Assembly (NCBI GenBank): GCA_900766195.1
Contig: CAAFUN010000098.1
Span: 1 to 64,000, forward strand
Reading direction: 5' to 3'
Origin: an uncultured Bacteroides sp.
GTDB lineage: Bacteria; Bacteroidota; Bacteroidia; Bacteroidales; Bacteroidaceae
DNA: 64,000 bases
Positions 8,201-17,942 of this stretch are shown here, piece by piece. Each line of letters starts with the position of its first letter. Position 1 is the stretch's first letter. A program made the position numbers and the translations under genes. Below the pieces are notes generated by a model that saw only the letters and a program-made list of their open reading frames with translations, had not been told where the DNA came from and searched no databases.

Positions 8201-8698
8201 TCCAATGCTTACAAGAACGAATTTTATCATCCGCGGGATATAAATAATTTGTACGGTGAGCGAAACATTTTCCGTTATCGGATTCTAGAAGGTGACAGGG
8301 CTATGGCACTTCGGCTTTTCCCGGGAGACAGCAATGAGCATGCACTCATGATAGCGGATGCTGCTACAGTATGTGGTGTAGCTCTAACCATTAGCTTTGA
8401 CCCCGATGATGACCGCACTTCGGAGTTGAGAGTCACGGGATGTGTGCTGAGAAAAGAAACATTGGCCGAATTTCTGTCTACAATAAGCCGCTACCAGCGC
8501 CTTCGCACTTGTTCGCCCGATATTCCGTTGGAGATGTATGAAGCAGCCGCTAAAGCGAATATGTATATAGCTACTACTCCGCCGGTGAAGAATGGGCGAG
8601 TGGAATTGATTCATTACATTAAAGAGCAAAGCATATCGTTTGAGTATCATCGTTATGGAAGTATTTCTGAAGTACCGGACTGTTCAACATATAGATGA
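5249..8698 (+). CDS. putA: Bifunctional proline dehydrogenase / delta-1-pyrroline-5-carboxylate dehydrogenase
   Basis: Oxidises proline to P5C (FAD) and then to glutamate (NAD+) for catabolism. The 1149-residue protein has an FAD-dependent proline dehydrogenase barrel at about 95-440 (FEMLEGM and RLVKGC motifs) and an aldehyde dehydrogenase domain at about 540-960. The latter has catalytic Cys780 in GNAGQKCSA and Glu746 in SAETGGKNA. A C-terminal region of about 190 residues without a clear named domain follows. There is no N-terminal DNA-binding domain as in enterobacterial PutA, so it should not self-regulate. The start at 5249 (MDKPTIAEV) was chosen because the 44 residues that an earlier start would add are unlike the family and cover the leader inverted repeat. 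Confidence 0.93.
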   Translation: MDKPTIAEVLEWVLKLYNTCEETITNEERREQRKYALMVQRPKDKKFLVKMLDESSQIHDRRKLAARIKTLIDRYGVPRFLGKGDALLFKMYRSFGHYFDFIAIPIIKKRLRMDTSKVIIDEARPNLTQHLASRYKKKIGQNVNLLGEVVLGNDEANKRYHHYLEALEYPDINYISVKISGIYAQTHALNYEESFPELVRRMSALYQKAIDHPYTDVDGVKHPKFVNLDMEEYKDTHFTMRLFKTVLGLPQFKNYSAGIVVQAYLPDAYGFQTELLDFAKARVAAGGAPIKMRLVKGCNLEMETVISSLRGWVNPIRPSKTEVDANYLHLLERGLLPENAKALHLGVASHNLFTIAYAYLLAKRYGTAEYMSFEMLEGMANHVWRAQSMLGNQVILYTPVVKDEHFLNAVSYLVRRMDENTAPDNFLTHSFNLKPDTEAWNFLQRQFEEAYALKDKLTHIPTRTQDRNEPYRSVPPADEMKNEPDTDFDLEQNQKWVRDIFAKWKKTTADQPEIIPLQIGAEAVSTDKRQKYMDRCQDDEVCVCEMAVADKKQVEQMLEIAATDSAGWRTTTLEQRHEILYKAADKLAEMRGDLIGCMCAVTGKTVVEGDVEVSEAIDYARFYTTSMKTFAALDDIEIKPKGTVLVISPWNFPCAIPVGGVAAALAGGNTVILKPATVAAPVAWLFAGAFWDAGVPKEALQVVITDREALHLLTTSPVIKHIILTGGTETAQNITRVNPATPLSAETGGKNAVILTASGDRDHAIMNVVASAFGNAGQKCSACSLFLVERSVYEDKEFRHKLKDAATSMKTGTVWNAGNVVGPMITNKNEKLLQALVLEPGESWLVPPHFLDEKHYMLAPTIKWDVKPGSFSFRTELFGPMLSVVCIDSLQEGIDLVNSLDYGLTSGLQSLDEEEQQLWVRLLEAGNLYINRGITGAIVNRQPFGGMKLSAFGGGIKAGGPNYCSCLVSITDKPRSVTDYDSSYSNAYKNEFYHPRDINNLYGERNIFRYRILEGDRAMALRLFPGDSNEHALMIADAATVCGVALTISFDPDDDRTSELRVTGCVLRKETLAEFLSTISRYQRLRTCSPDIPLEMYEAAAKANMYIATTPPVKNGRVELIHYIKEQSISFEYHRYGSISEVPDCSTYR

Positions 8699-8754
8699 TG
8701 GGAGCGCTCGTTGGGAGGACTATAATAAGGTTATACGGTTTAATAAGTTTGGAT

Positions 8755-10938
8755 ATGAAGATCAGAATGTGGCTTTGGATTTGTGTATTGTTTCTGGGTG
8801 GAGTGTGCGAGGTTAAAGGAAACCCTGTTGATGCATTGGCATCGCGGGTAACCGATGGTACGTCCACCGGACGCTTTACCTTTTTAATCACTCCTTCAAC
8901 TGCTGACTCCATGGATTATTTCGAAATCAGCTCCGAAGGCAAAAAAGTAAAGATATGTGGCAATTCTTATTTGTCCGTGACTACCGGCTTTAATTGGTAT
9001 TTAAAGTATGTGGCTCATATCCATCTTGCTTGGAATAATCCTGTACAAAGATTACCAGCAACATTACCTTTCTTGAAGGAGACGATTCGAAAAGAGACTT
9101 CCATGAAATGTCGCTATTATCTCAATTATTGCACATTTGGATATACCATGGCTTTTTGGGATTGGCATCGTTGGGAGCAGGAGTTGGATTGGATGGCTTT
9201 GCATGGCATCAATATGGCTCTGGATGTAGTAGGAGTGGAGACGGTGTGGCGCAATTTACTGAAACGTAACGGCTACTCTCGTGAAGAAGTAAATGAGTTT
9301 GTTGCGGGACCGGCTTATCTGCCTTGGTGGGAGATGAACAATTTGGAAGGTTGGGGAGGACCTAATCCTGACAGTTGGTATGAACAGCAAGAAGTTCTTC
9401 AGAAAAAAATTGTGTCACGTATGAAGGAACTGGGCATTGAACCGGTCTTCCCCGGATATGCGGGTATGGTTCCGCGTAATATTGGTGAAAAACTGGGCTA
9501 CAGTATTGCAGACCCGGGTAAGTGGTGCGGGTTCAATCGGCCTGCATTCTTATCTCCCGAGGATACACACTTCACCTCTTTTGCATCCATGTACTATGAG
9601 GAATTGGAAAAGTTGTACGGAAGAGCCCGTTATTACAGCATTGATCCTTTTCATGAAGGAGAAACTACAGGAGGTGTAGATTTGGCAAAGGCGGGTGCAA
9701 TCTTGATGGAGGCTATGAAAAAAGCAAATCCTAAAGCTGTGTGGGTGATACAGGCTTGGCAGGCTAATCCTCGCGAAGCAATGATTGATGGATTGAAAGA
9801 AGATGATTTGCTTGTCTTGGACTTATATAGTGAGAAGCGTCCGCAATGGGGAGATCCGGATTCGCAATGGTATCGTGCCAAAGGTTTCGGAAAACACAAT
9901 TGGCTATACTGCATGTTGTTGAACTTCGGCGGCAGAGTAGGTCTTCATGGCAGGATGGAACAACTTGTAAACGGATATTACAAAGCATATTCCCAAGATG
10001 CTGGCAAGACTTTGCGCGGAGTGGGTACAACACCCGAAGGCATTGAGAATAATCCGGTAATGTTTGAATTGCTGTATGAACTACCTTGGCGGAATGAACT
10101 CTTCTCGACAACAGACTGGCTGTATGGTTATTTGAAAGCCCGTTATGGAGAGGCTTCTCCTGCGGTAATTGAGGCATGGATGGCATTAATGCATACGGTT
10201 TATAATGCTCCTAAAGATTATCCGGGTGAAGGTCCGGTAGAATCTTTATTGTGCGCTCGTCCGGGTTTTCATCTAAAGAGCTCGTCTACATGGGGATGTT
10301 CCGAATTGTATTATAGTGCTGACTCCACAGCAAAAGCTGCTCGGTTGTTGGTCTCAGTGGCAAACAGGTATCGAGGAGTGAACAACTTTGAATATGACGT
10401 AGTAGATGTCTTGCGACAGAGCATTGCAGATCGCGCAAATGGACTTTTAAAGAAGATTTCTGAGAGTTATGACCGTAAAGATATTGCAAGTTATCAGAAG
10501 CTCACTCTTCAATTTTTAAATTTGATATTGGTTCAAGACAAACTTCTATCTACTCGCAAAGAGTTCTCCGTTTATCCATGGATTGCACAGGCACGCTCTT
10601 TGGGGAACACTGCTGAAGAGAAGGATTTATACGAGTGGAATGCTTCTGCATTGATTACTGTATGGGGAGATAGTATAGCCTCCGAATGGGGTGGTTTGCA
10701 TGATTATTCCCATCGCGAGTGGCACGGGATATTGAAGGGACTCTATTATCGGCGTTGGGAGCGTTTCTTTAAACAGCAATTGAAAGTACTTCAAGGCAAA
10801 GCTACTGATGCCGCTATTGATTTTTACGGTATGAATAAAGCTTGGGCGGAGAATGAAAAAATGCGATATCAAACTCCTACAACCTCAACTTTGGGCACTG
10901 TTAGAGAGGTTTATTTCTCCGTATTTGGAAGGCGCTAA
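8755..10938 (+). CDS. Alpha-N-acetylglucosaminidase, glycoside hydrolase family 89
   Basis: Releases terminal alpha-linked GlcNAc, for example from mucin glycans or heparan-type chains. The 727-residue protein from 8755 has a signal peptide (MKIRMWLWICVLFLGG) and so is exported. The small N-terminal domain is followed by the GH89 barrel. Glu301 in SIDPFHEGE and Glu428 in TTPEGIENNP match the two catalytic glutamates of human NAGLU, with similar spacing (127 against 130 residues). An in-frame ATG at 8695 overlaps the putA stop (ATGA), but it would put 20 extra residues ahead of the signal peptide, so 8755 is preferred. Co-transcription with putA is likely although the two pathways are unrelated. 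Confidence 0.92.
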   Translation: MKIRMWLWICVLFLGGVCEVKGNPVDALASRVTDGTSTGRFTFLITPSTADSMDYFEISSEGKKVKICGNSYLSVTTGFNWYLKYVAHIHLAWNNPVQRLPATLPFLKETIRKETSMKCRYYLNYCTFGYTMAFWDWHRWEQELDWMALHGINMALDVVGVETVWRNLLKRNGYSREEVNEFVAGPAYLPWWEMNNLEGWGGPNPDSWYEQQEVLQKKIVSRMKELGIEPVFPGYAGMVPRNIGEKLGYSIADPGKWCGFNRPAFLSPEDTHFTSFASMYYEELEKLYGRARYYSIDPFHEGETTGGVDLAKAGAILMEAMKKANPKAVWVIQAWQANPREAMIDGLKEDDLLVLDLYSEKRPQWGDPDSQWYRAKGFGKHNWLYCMLLNFGGRVGLHGRMEQLVNGYYKAYSQDAGKTLRGVGTTPEGIENNPVMFELLYELPWRNELFSTTDWLYGYLKARYGEASPAVIEAWMALMHTVYNAPKDYPGEGPVESLLCARPGFHLKSSSTWGCSELYYSADSTAKAARLLVSVANRYRGVNNFEYDVVDVLRQSIADRANGLLKKISESYDRKDIASYQKLTLQFLNLILVQDKLLSTRKEFSVYPWIAQARSLGNTAEEKDLYEWNASALITVWGDSIASEWGGLHDYSHREWHGILKGLYYRRWERFFKQQLKVLQGKATDAAIDFYGMNKAWAENEKMRYQTPTTSTLGTVREVYFSVFGRR

Positions 10939-11031
10939 TCTTCTCTGTTTTTTGAAAAAGTGATAATATACTATAGTTATTAGAAAATTATTTGTTTCCT
11001 TTGTTATCAATAGTAACAAAAACTAACGGTA

Positions 11032-14000
11032 ATGTCTATGAGTCATTTTTATAAAAGATGCTGCCAGTATGGCTTAATCTTGAGTGTAGCGCTATGTATA
11101 GGTGCAGGAAGCATATATGCCCAATCTTATAAACAACTTTGGAAACAAGTGGGGCAGGCTCAGGAAAAGAGTTTGCCGCAAACTGTGATAAAGCTGGCAG
11201 ACAATATATTTAATAAGGGTAAACAAGAAGGAAATGCACCGCAAATGTTTACGGCATACCTTCTGCGTTCTTCTTATCAAGAAGCATTGACTCCCGATAG
11301 CTTTTATGTGAATATTAAGGACTTGGAGCAGTGGGCTGTCCAGGAGAAGAACCCGGTAAATCGAGCTATACTCAACTCACTGTTGGCTGCATCTTATGCC
11401 AACTATGCAGCAAGTAATGTGTGGCAATTACGACAGAGAACTTCACTGGATGTTGATGAGCAACAGACTCCGGATGACATTCGGGAATGGACCGGCAATC
11501 TTTTTGCTGAACGTGTACTTAAATACTCCCGTGAGTCTTTGAAAGATTTTAATGTTTTAAAAAAGACATCTACGCGAACGTATGTTCCTTTTGTTATTTT
11601 AGGCAATGCAAGCCGATACTACGGGCATGATATGTATCATGTGTTGGTATCACGAGCAGTCGATGCTTTACAGCAAGTGACTTCTTTAGGAGCAAAAACC
11701 GATACGGTATGTAGTCGTGAAATAGATCAGATCTTAAATACTGCTATTGAATTGTATCGTAAGACTCCCGATGGTGGGGATGCTGTTATCTTGATGGAAC
11801 TAAAAAAACTGGATCGGTATAGCAATGATGCTTATCTGCAAAAAATAGATGATCTTATAGCTGCTTATGGTAAAAGTGATGTGTGTGCAGAAGCTTATTT
11901 GGCCAAGGCAAACTATTATAAGGGAAGAAATCAGAACTCAAAAGCTTTGGAAGTGTGTGATGAAGCTATTGCTCGTTATCCCAAGTACGATCGTATTGTT
12001 GTGTTAAAGAATTTGCGCGATGATATATTGCGTCCTCGTCTTTCAATGAATGCAGCCGACGGCGCTTATCCCGGTGACTCTTTGGAGATGCGTTTGACTT
12101 ATTGTAATCTTAAAGGATTTACGGTTCAGATTTATAAAATAAATGGGTTTCATAAAGGAAAGGATAATTCTGACATTCCTGTAGAGGAGATTATCAAAAA
12201 GTATGGTGAAAAAGTAAAAAAACAGCATTTTACGTTGCTGAGCTCAACTGACTATCAATATGCCGATACCGTTCTCCGAACTTTAATGCCTGATGTTCCA
12301 GGGGTCTATGCTTTACAATTGATTCCTGATGATAAAAGAGGTGAGAGCTCTGAAAATTTGATAACCTTGACACGTTTTAAGGTACTCACATTAGGTTTGC
12401 CTAATAATATCCGTGAAATAGTGGCTCTTGATGCTTTTACAGGACATCCGATAGATAATGCAAACATCTCTATTTATTCCGGAAAAGGAGAGGTGTTGAA
12501 ACAACTGACTACCGGGAAAGACGGTAAGGCAACACTGGCTTGGGATAAGAACTTCAAGACTTTGGTAGCAACCAAAGGTGATGATACCAACATGGTGCCA
12601 TGGCGCATTTACAACAATGACTATCGGAGTGGAATGTCTGATAATGCAACGACAGAACAAGTGAAGTTGCTAACCGATCGTTCGCTATATCGTCCGTCAC
12701 AAACTATCTATGTAAAAGGTATTGCTTACCAAATGGGTGAAGAGACAGGGAATGTAATTGCGAACAAAAAATACACTATTTTACTGCGTGATGCCAACTT
12801 TACGGAACTATCGCAAAAAGAAGTTGTAACTAATGAGTTTGGCTCTTTCACTGCTGATTTTATTTTGCCCTCGGTTTGCTTAAATGGAAGATATGAGTTA
12901 GAAGTTCTCAATGTAAAAGGTGGTTCAAGAAGTGTACAGGTAGAAGACTATAAGCGGCCTACATTTGAAGTCACTTTTGATAAGGTTGAAGAGGCGTATC
13001 AGCTGGGCGATTCGGTACTGATAAAGGGAACGGTGAAAACATTCAGTGGAGTGCCGGTTCAGGATGCTTCGCTCAATTATAAGGTGAGCAGAAGATATAA
13101 CCCTTGGGTGAGGGTACTTTACGGTGCCAGAGGCTGGAGTGTTACTCCTTTGAAATCAGGTGAGCTGGTTGTTGATTCCAATGGGAAGTTTTCAATTCCC
13201 GTTCATTTGGAAGGAGATAAGACTGATTCAATAGCCTTGTACACGTATAAAGTTGATGTCAGTGTGACTTCACTTGCGGGTGAAACACAGGCTGCATCCA
13301 CTTCATTGGCTGTGGGCAACCGTTCGGTTATGCTTTCTATTGATCTTCCTAGCCAAATTTGTAAGGAAGATACCATTCGTGCTACTTTCTTTGCACGTAA
13401 TTTGAGTGAGAAACCTGTAGAATTATCGGGTGAATACCGTTTGGTGCGTAAGGATAATGGCAAGGAACAAGTGGTATTGAATAGCTCGTTTACATCGAAT
13501 AAGGAAACGATGCTTCCGGAGTGGAAAACACTTCCTTCGGGTGACTATGAAATTCAACTTTCCGCTCGTGATAAAGAAGGACGCAGTGTAAACTACAAGC
13601 AGTCTTTTTTACTTTTCTCGTACGAAGACAATCGTCCCGCATCTAAATCCGACATTTGGAAATATGTGCGTAATGCCGATTTTGATGAAACACATCCGGC
13701 GCAATTTTGTGTAGGAACATCTTTTAAAGGGGCATACATTATGATGGATATGTTTAGCGAGGGTAAACGTGTGAAAACTGAAATTCTGCAATTGTCCGAT
13801 TCCATCGTTCGCTTTACTATCCCTTATCTGCCTGAATATGGAAAGCGGGTTAATGTGTCATTTACTTTTGTTAAGGAGGGCGTTGCTTATTTTGATTATA
13901 TAGAGTTGCTTAAACGTTTACCTTCAAAAGACCTGACTATGAAGTGGGAGGTGTTTCGTGATAAGCTGATTCCCGGACAACAAGAAAAATGGACATTGAC

Positions 14001-16785
14001 GGTAAAGACGCCAAATGGCAATGCTGCCAATGCCGAGATGCTAGCTACCATGTACGATGCTTCTTTAGATAAGATTTATCCCAATAAACAATTTTTCAAA
14101 GCAAGATACTCAAATTCTTATTTTATTGAAAACTGGAGTGCGAACCAATATTGGTCTAAATATTATAGTTGTGAGTTCATAATGCCCGATTATCCTTTAT
14201 TCCCCGACTTGATATATGATTACTTTTATGAACCTATGGGTATTCCTTATCAGTCGATTTATGCGCAATCCACTCGAAATATTAAGGTGAGAGGAGTGGC
14301 TCCGCTACAAGAGGTTGTGACTCTTTCTGCTAAAGAAGATACAGGAGGGAATGGCGAGAATGCGGGTAGCGAATTGGCCGATAAGAAACAGATGCGTATG
14401 GTAACGGCTAGTTCAGTGACAAAGATTAAAGGTACTGATGACGCCGAAGTGATAGATCCAAGCACACTACGTTCCAACTTTTCGGAAACAGCTTTCTTCT
14501 ACCCACAATTGCGCACCAATGAGAAAGGAGAAATCTCCTTTACATTCACCATGCCCGAGAGTCTTACGCGCTGGAACTTCCGTGGATATGCCCATACCAA
14601 GGATTTGATGACAGGTATGTTGGAGGGAAGTACGATGACTGCCAAGGACTTTATGCTTTCACCCAATCTCCCTCGCTTTGTACGTATAGGTGATCATACT
14701 ACTGTGGCTGCCACAATTACTAATCTGACGGGTAAGGAGGTGAAAGGAACGACAAGGTTTGAACTCTTTGATCCGCTGACGGAAAAGATTATTGCTGCCC
14801 AGAAGCAACGATTTACAGTAGCTGCCGGGAAGACTGTTCCGGTGAAATTTGATTTTGATATTACTGATCGTTATTCTCTATTGGGCATTCGCTTGGTAGC
14901 AGACGGAGGAGCGTTTAGTGATGGAGAACAACATTTACTCCCGGTACTTAGCAATAAAGAATATATTACTGAAACGGTAGCGCTTCCGATAAGAGGAAAA
15001 GAAAACCGTACGTTTGCGCTAGACAGCCTTTTCAACCGCAACAGTAATACGGCAACCAACCGCAGACTTACTGTGGAGTTTACTTCCAACCCTGCTTGGT
15101 ATGCTGTACAAGCACTTCCGGCATTGAACACTCCACAAAATGATAACGCAGTGTCATGGGCTACAGCCTTTTATGCCAATACGTTGGCTTCGTTTATAGC
15201 CAATAGTCAACCCCGAATTAAAACATTGTTTGATAGCTGGCGAGTGCAGGGCGAAAGCAAGGAAACGCTTCTTAGTAAACTTCAACAAAATCAAGAGCTG
15301 AAAACCATGTTGGTGGAAGAAACGCCGTGGCTAATGGCAGCTAATTCGGAGACTGAGCAAATGGCACGTATTGCCACACTGTTCGACTTGAATAATCTTG
15401 CAAACAAGAATGTATCAGCACTTACCAAGCTGAAAGAATTGCAAGGAGATGATGGTGCATGGAGCTGGTGCAAAGGAATGGACGGGAGTCAGAGTATGAC
15501 TACGTACATTATGGAGTTGCTAACTCGCCTTCCTTTACTTACCGAAAAGAAGGCAGACGGCGAAGCGCAACAAATGTTGAATGCAGCTTGGAATTATCTG
15601 CACAAACAGGCGTTGCGTGAATATAAAGCTATACTGAAAGCCAAGCGCGAGGGAGCTCCTATGAATTCCATCTCTTCTTCTGCAATGCAGTACTTATATC
15701 TCATCGCATTATCCGGTGAGAAGGTACCGGCCGAAAATGCTGAGGCTTACCGCTATTACCTGTCTTTGATAAATAAGAATCTGAAAGATTCATCTATCAG
15801 TTTTAAGGCTAAGGCAGCCGTTATCTTAGAGAAAAGTGGAAAGAAATCGGAGGCTAAAGACTTTATTGCTTCCATAAAAGAACATCTGGTGAATACGCTG
15901 GAGCGTGGTGCTTATTTTGCTTTCTATGAGACACCTTATTTATGGGGTATGTTGCCTATTTCTATTCATGTGGAAGCCATGGAGGCTTTGCGATTGACAG
16001 AAGGTAATACTTCTCTGGTGGAAGATATGAAACTGTGGTTGCTGAAACAGAAGCAAACTACCAACTGGAATTCTCCGGTGGCTGATGCCGATGCCATCTA
16101 TGCTTTGCTTTGCCAAGGCAGTGATTTGCTGACTAAGCCGGGTGATGTACGTTTGAAGTTGGGTGATAAAGTGATTGAAACCGCTTCTCCTGAAGCTAAA
16201 GCTATCTCCGGATTAGGATATATAAAAGAGACATTTGGTTCGGATAGCCCGGTTATTCATGCCAAATCCATCTCGGTAACCAAACGTGATGAAGGAATAG
16301 CTTGGGGAGCAGTTTACGCTCAGTACTTGGAGGATGTTTCGAAAGTGAAACAGCACGGAAGCGAACTGAATGTTGAAAAGAAACTTTATGTGCAACGTAC
16401 GTTGGCTGACGGAAAGAATGAACTTCAGCCTATTTCTTCTTCTACAGTGCTGAATATTGGTGACAGAGTGATTTCCCGTCTGACATTACGTCTTGACCGG
16501 GCCATGGATTTCATCCAGTTGAAAGATGAACGTGGAGCTTGTTTCGAACCGGAATCTTCTGTTTCAGGCTATCGTTGGAATGCAGGTATGGGCTATTATG
16601 TGGAAGTAAAAGATGCTTCGACCAATTTCTTCTTCGATCGTTTGGGCAAGGGAGTTTGGGTGTTGGAGTATGGATATACGGTGGCGCGTAGCGGACGTTA
16701 TGAGAGTGGATTGGCAACGATGCAATGTGCTTATGCTCCTGAGTATTCCACTCATTCTGCTTCTATGCGGATAGACGTAAAATAA
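11032..16785 (+). CDS. Large alpha-2-macroglobulin-family (MG2) exported protein lacking the thioester
   Basis: A 1917-residue envelope protein of the bacterial alpha-2-macroglobulin-like family. A signal peptide ends near SIYAQ (residue 30). The N-terminal helical, TPR-like part spans about 60-330. Macroglobulin-type beta domains follow, including the MG2-like stretch with DRSLYRPSQTIYVKG near 545. The A2M core (RSNFSETAFFYPQL) is near 1145 and the helical thioester-domain region at about 1370-1700. The GCxEQ thioester is absent: its position reads NTPQNDNAVSWATAFYA, so covalent trapping of proteases is not expected. Family members are thought to guard the periplasm. No pbpC neighbour is present. 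Met at 11038 is an alternative start. Confidence 0.88.
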   Translation: MSMSHFYKRCCQYGLILSVALCIGAGSIYAQSYKQLWKQVGQAQEKSLPQTVIKLADNIFNKGKQEGNAPQMFTAYLLRSSYQEALTPDSFYVNIKDLEQWAVQEKNPVNRAILNSLLAASYANYAASNVWQLRQRTSLDVDEQQTPDDIREWTGNLFAERVLKYSRESLKDFNVLKKTSTRTYVPFVILGNASRYYGHDMYHVLVSRAVDALQQVTSLGAKTDTVCSREIDQILNTAIELYRKTPDGGDAVILMELKKLDRYSNDAYLQKIDDLIAAYGKSDVCAEAYLAKANYYKGRNQNSKALEVCDEAIARYPKYDRIVVLKNLRDDILRPRLSMNAADGAYPGDSLEMRLTYCNLKGFTVQIYKINGFHKGKDNSDIPVEEIIKKYGEKVKKQHFTLLSSTDYQYADTVLRTLMPDVPGVYALQLIPDDKRGESSENLITLTRFKVLTLGLPNNIREIVALDAFTGHPIDNANISIYSGKGEVLKQLTTGKDGKATLAWDKNFKTLVATKGDDTNMVPWRIYNNDYRSGMSDNATTEQVKLLTDRSLYRPSQTIYVKGIAYQMGEETGNVIANKKYTILLRDANFTELSQKEVVTNEFGSFTADFILPSVCLNGRYELEVLNVKGGSRSVQVEDYKRPTFEVTFDKVEEAYQLGDSVLIKGTVKTFSGVPVQDASLNYKVSRRYNPWVRVLYGARGWSVTPLKSGELVVDSNGKFSIPVHLEGDKTDSIALYTYKVDVSVTSLAGETQAASTSLAVGNRSVMLSIDLPSQICKEDTIRATFFARNLSEKPVELSGEYRLVRKDNGKEQVVLNSSFTSNKETMLPEWKTLPSGDYEIQLSARDKEGRSVNYKQSFLLFSYEDNRPASKSDIWKYVRNADFDETHPAQFCVGTSFKGAYIMMDMFSEGKRVKTEILQLSDSIVRFTIPYLPEYGKRVNVSFTFVKEGVAYFDYIELLKRLPSKDLTMKWEVFRDKLIPGQQEKWTLTVKTPNGNAANAEMLATMYDASLDKIYPNKQFFKARYSNSYFIENWSANQYWSKYYSCEFIMPDYPLFPDLIYDYFYEPMGIPYQSIYAQSTRNIKVRGVAPLQEVVTLSAKEDTGGNGENAGSELADKKQMRMVTASSVTKIKGTDDAEVIDPSTLRSNFSETAFFYPQLRTNEKGEISFTFTMPESLTRWNFRGYAHTKDLMTGMLEGSTMTAKDFMLSPNLPRFVRIGDHTTVAATITNLTGKEVKGTTRFELFDPLTEKIIAAQKQRFTVAAGKTVPVKFDFDITDRYSLLGIRLVADGGAFSDGEQHLLPVLSNKEYITETVALPIRGKENRTFALDSLFNRNSNTATNRRLTVEFTSNPAWYAVQALPALNTPQNDNAVSWATAFYANTLASFIANSQPRIKTLFDSWRVQGESKETLLSKLQQNQELKTMLVEETPWLMAANSETEQMARIATLFDLNNLANKNVSALTKLKELQGDDGAWSWCKGMDGSQSMTTYIMELLTRLPLLTEKKADGEAQQMLNAAWNYLHKQALREYKAILKAKREGAPMNSISSSAMQYLYLIALSGEKVPAENAEAYRYYLSLINKNLKDSSISFKAKAAVILEKSGKKSEAKDFIASIKEHLVNTLERGAYFAFYETPYLWGMLPISIHVEAMEALRLTEGNTSLVEDMKLWLLKQKQTTNWNSPVADADAIYALLCQGSDLLTKPGDVRLKLGDKVIETASPEAKAISGLGYIKETFGSDSPVIHAKSISVTKRDEGIAWGAVYAQYLEDVSKVKQHGSELNVEKKLYVQRTLADGKNELQPISSSTVLNIGDRVISRLTLRLDRAMDFIQLKDERGACFEPESSVSGYRWNAGMGYYVEVKDASTNFFFDRLGKGVWVLEYGYTVARSGRYESGLATMQCAYAPEYSTHSASMRIDVK

Positions 16786-16865
16786 GCAATATTAGGATTT
16801 GGCTGTTAGGAACTCTCGCTGAAAAGTCCTACTTTTGCCTACTCTTAATAGAAATACTGCATGAA

Positions 16866-17933
16866 ATGAGACGATTCGTTTTATTATATATTTTGATTGC
16901 GCTTAGCGTTACGGTGATGGCACAGCCTCGGTTCTCTTCAAATAAAGAGACGTATGACTTCGGACAGATAGAATGGAAGCATCCTGTAACTGTGCAATAC
17001 ATTGTGACTAATACGGGTAATGAACCTTTAGTTCTGACAGAAGTTGAACCGTCTTGCGCTTGTGCAGTTGTGCAGTGGACAAAAGAACCAATAGCCCCGG
17101 GCGAGCGAGGCATGATTTCTGTAAAATTTGATGCGGAGGCTTTGGGGCATTTTAATAAATCGGTTATAGTTTATTCTAATGCCACTCCACATTTAGCTTA
17201 TTTGAATTTTACAGGCGAAGTGGTTACAGAAGTTAAAGATTATACACGACTCTATCCGTTCGTTTTCGGACAAATACGGGTGGACAAGAATATGCTCGAT
17301 TTTCCCGATATATATCGGGGTGATCATGCTGTAGAGAAAATAGGGGTGGTTAATCTTTCTGATAAACCCTATGAACCGGTGTTGATGCATCTTCCTCCAT
17401 ATCTGGAAATGCAGGCAAAACCTGAAACCTTGCAAAAGGGGGAGAAGGGTGAGATTACAGTGACATTGAAAGCAGAGAAACTTCCGGACTTTGGTTTAAC
17501 TCAGACTTCGGTTTATCTGGCACGATTCAGTGGTGATAAGGTCAATGAAGAAAATGAAATGCCTTTTTCTGTGATTCTACTACCGGATTTTTCCGGTTTG
17601 ACGGAAACTGAGAAAGTCAATGCACCTGCAGTACGCTTCTCTAAAACAGACATAGATATGAGTGCCGTACTGGAAAAGAAAAAAACGGCAAAAGAAGATA
17701 TCCTCATTACGAATACAGGAAAGAGTCCTCTGCATGTGAATAAATTGCAGGTATTCAATCCGGCCGTAGGAGTCAGCTTGAAAAAGAACCATTTACTACC
17801 TGGTGAATCGGCTGTTCTGCGTGTAATGGTGGATAAAAAGAATATAACTAGAAAACGTGGACATCTTCGTATACTGGTGATAACTAATGATCCTATTCAA
17901 CCTAAAACGGAGATTAATATAAAAGCAAAGTAA
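16866..17933 (+). CDS. Exported DUF1573 domain protein
   Basis: A 355-residue protein with a signal peptide cleaved near VMAQ (residue 20). The first DUF1573 domain covers about 22-120, with the family pattern TYDFGQI and the PSCAC motif (Cys64, Cys66). Immunoglobulin-like beta domains follow, with a second TNTGxxPLHV-type repeat near 280. Such proteins are common in Bacteroidetes envelopes and their role is unknown. It lies 80 bp after the macroglobulin gene and 9 bp before meaB on the same strand, so it may be co-transcribed with both. A -7-like box TACTTTTG is at 16830-16837 without a matching -33 element. Confidence 0.85.
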   Translation: MRRFVLLYILIALSVTVMAQPRFSSNKETYDFGQIEWKHPVTVQYIVTNTGNEPLVLTEVEPSCACAVVQWTKEPIAPGERGMISVKFDAEALGHFNKSVIVYSNATPHLAYLNFTGEVVTEVKDYTRLYPFVFGQIRVDKNMLDFPDIYRGDHAVEKIGVVNLSDKPYEPVLMHLPPYLEMQAKPETLQKGEKGEITVTLKAEKLPDFGLTQTSVYLARFSGDKVNEENEMPFSVILLPDFSGLTETEKVNAPAVRFSKTDIDMSAVLEKKKTAKEDILITNTGKSPLHVNKLQVFNPAVGVSLKKNHLLPGESAVLRVMVDKKNITRKRGHLRILVITNDPIQPKTEINIKAK

Positions 17934-17942
17934 CTGTAAATT

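Noticed and set aside
8695..8754. GH89 start overlapping the putA stop (ATGA coupling)
   Set aside because: It would place 20 residues before the signal peptide. Start 8755 gives a normal signal peptide, though coupling cannot be fully excluded.
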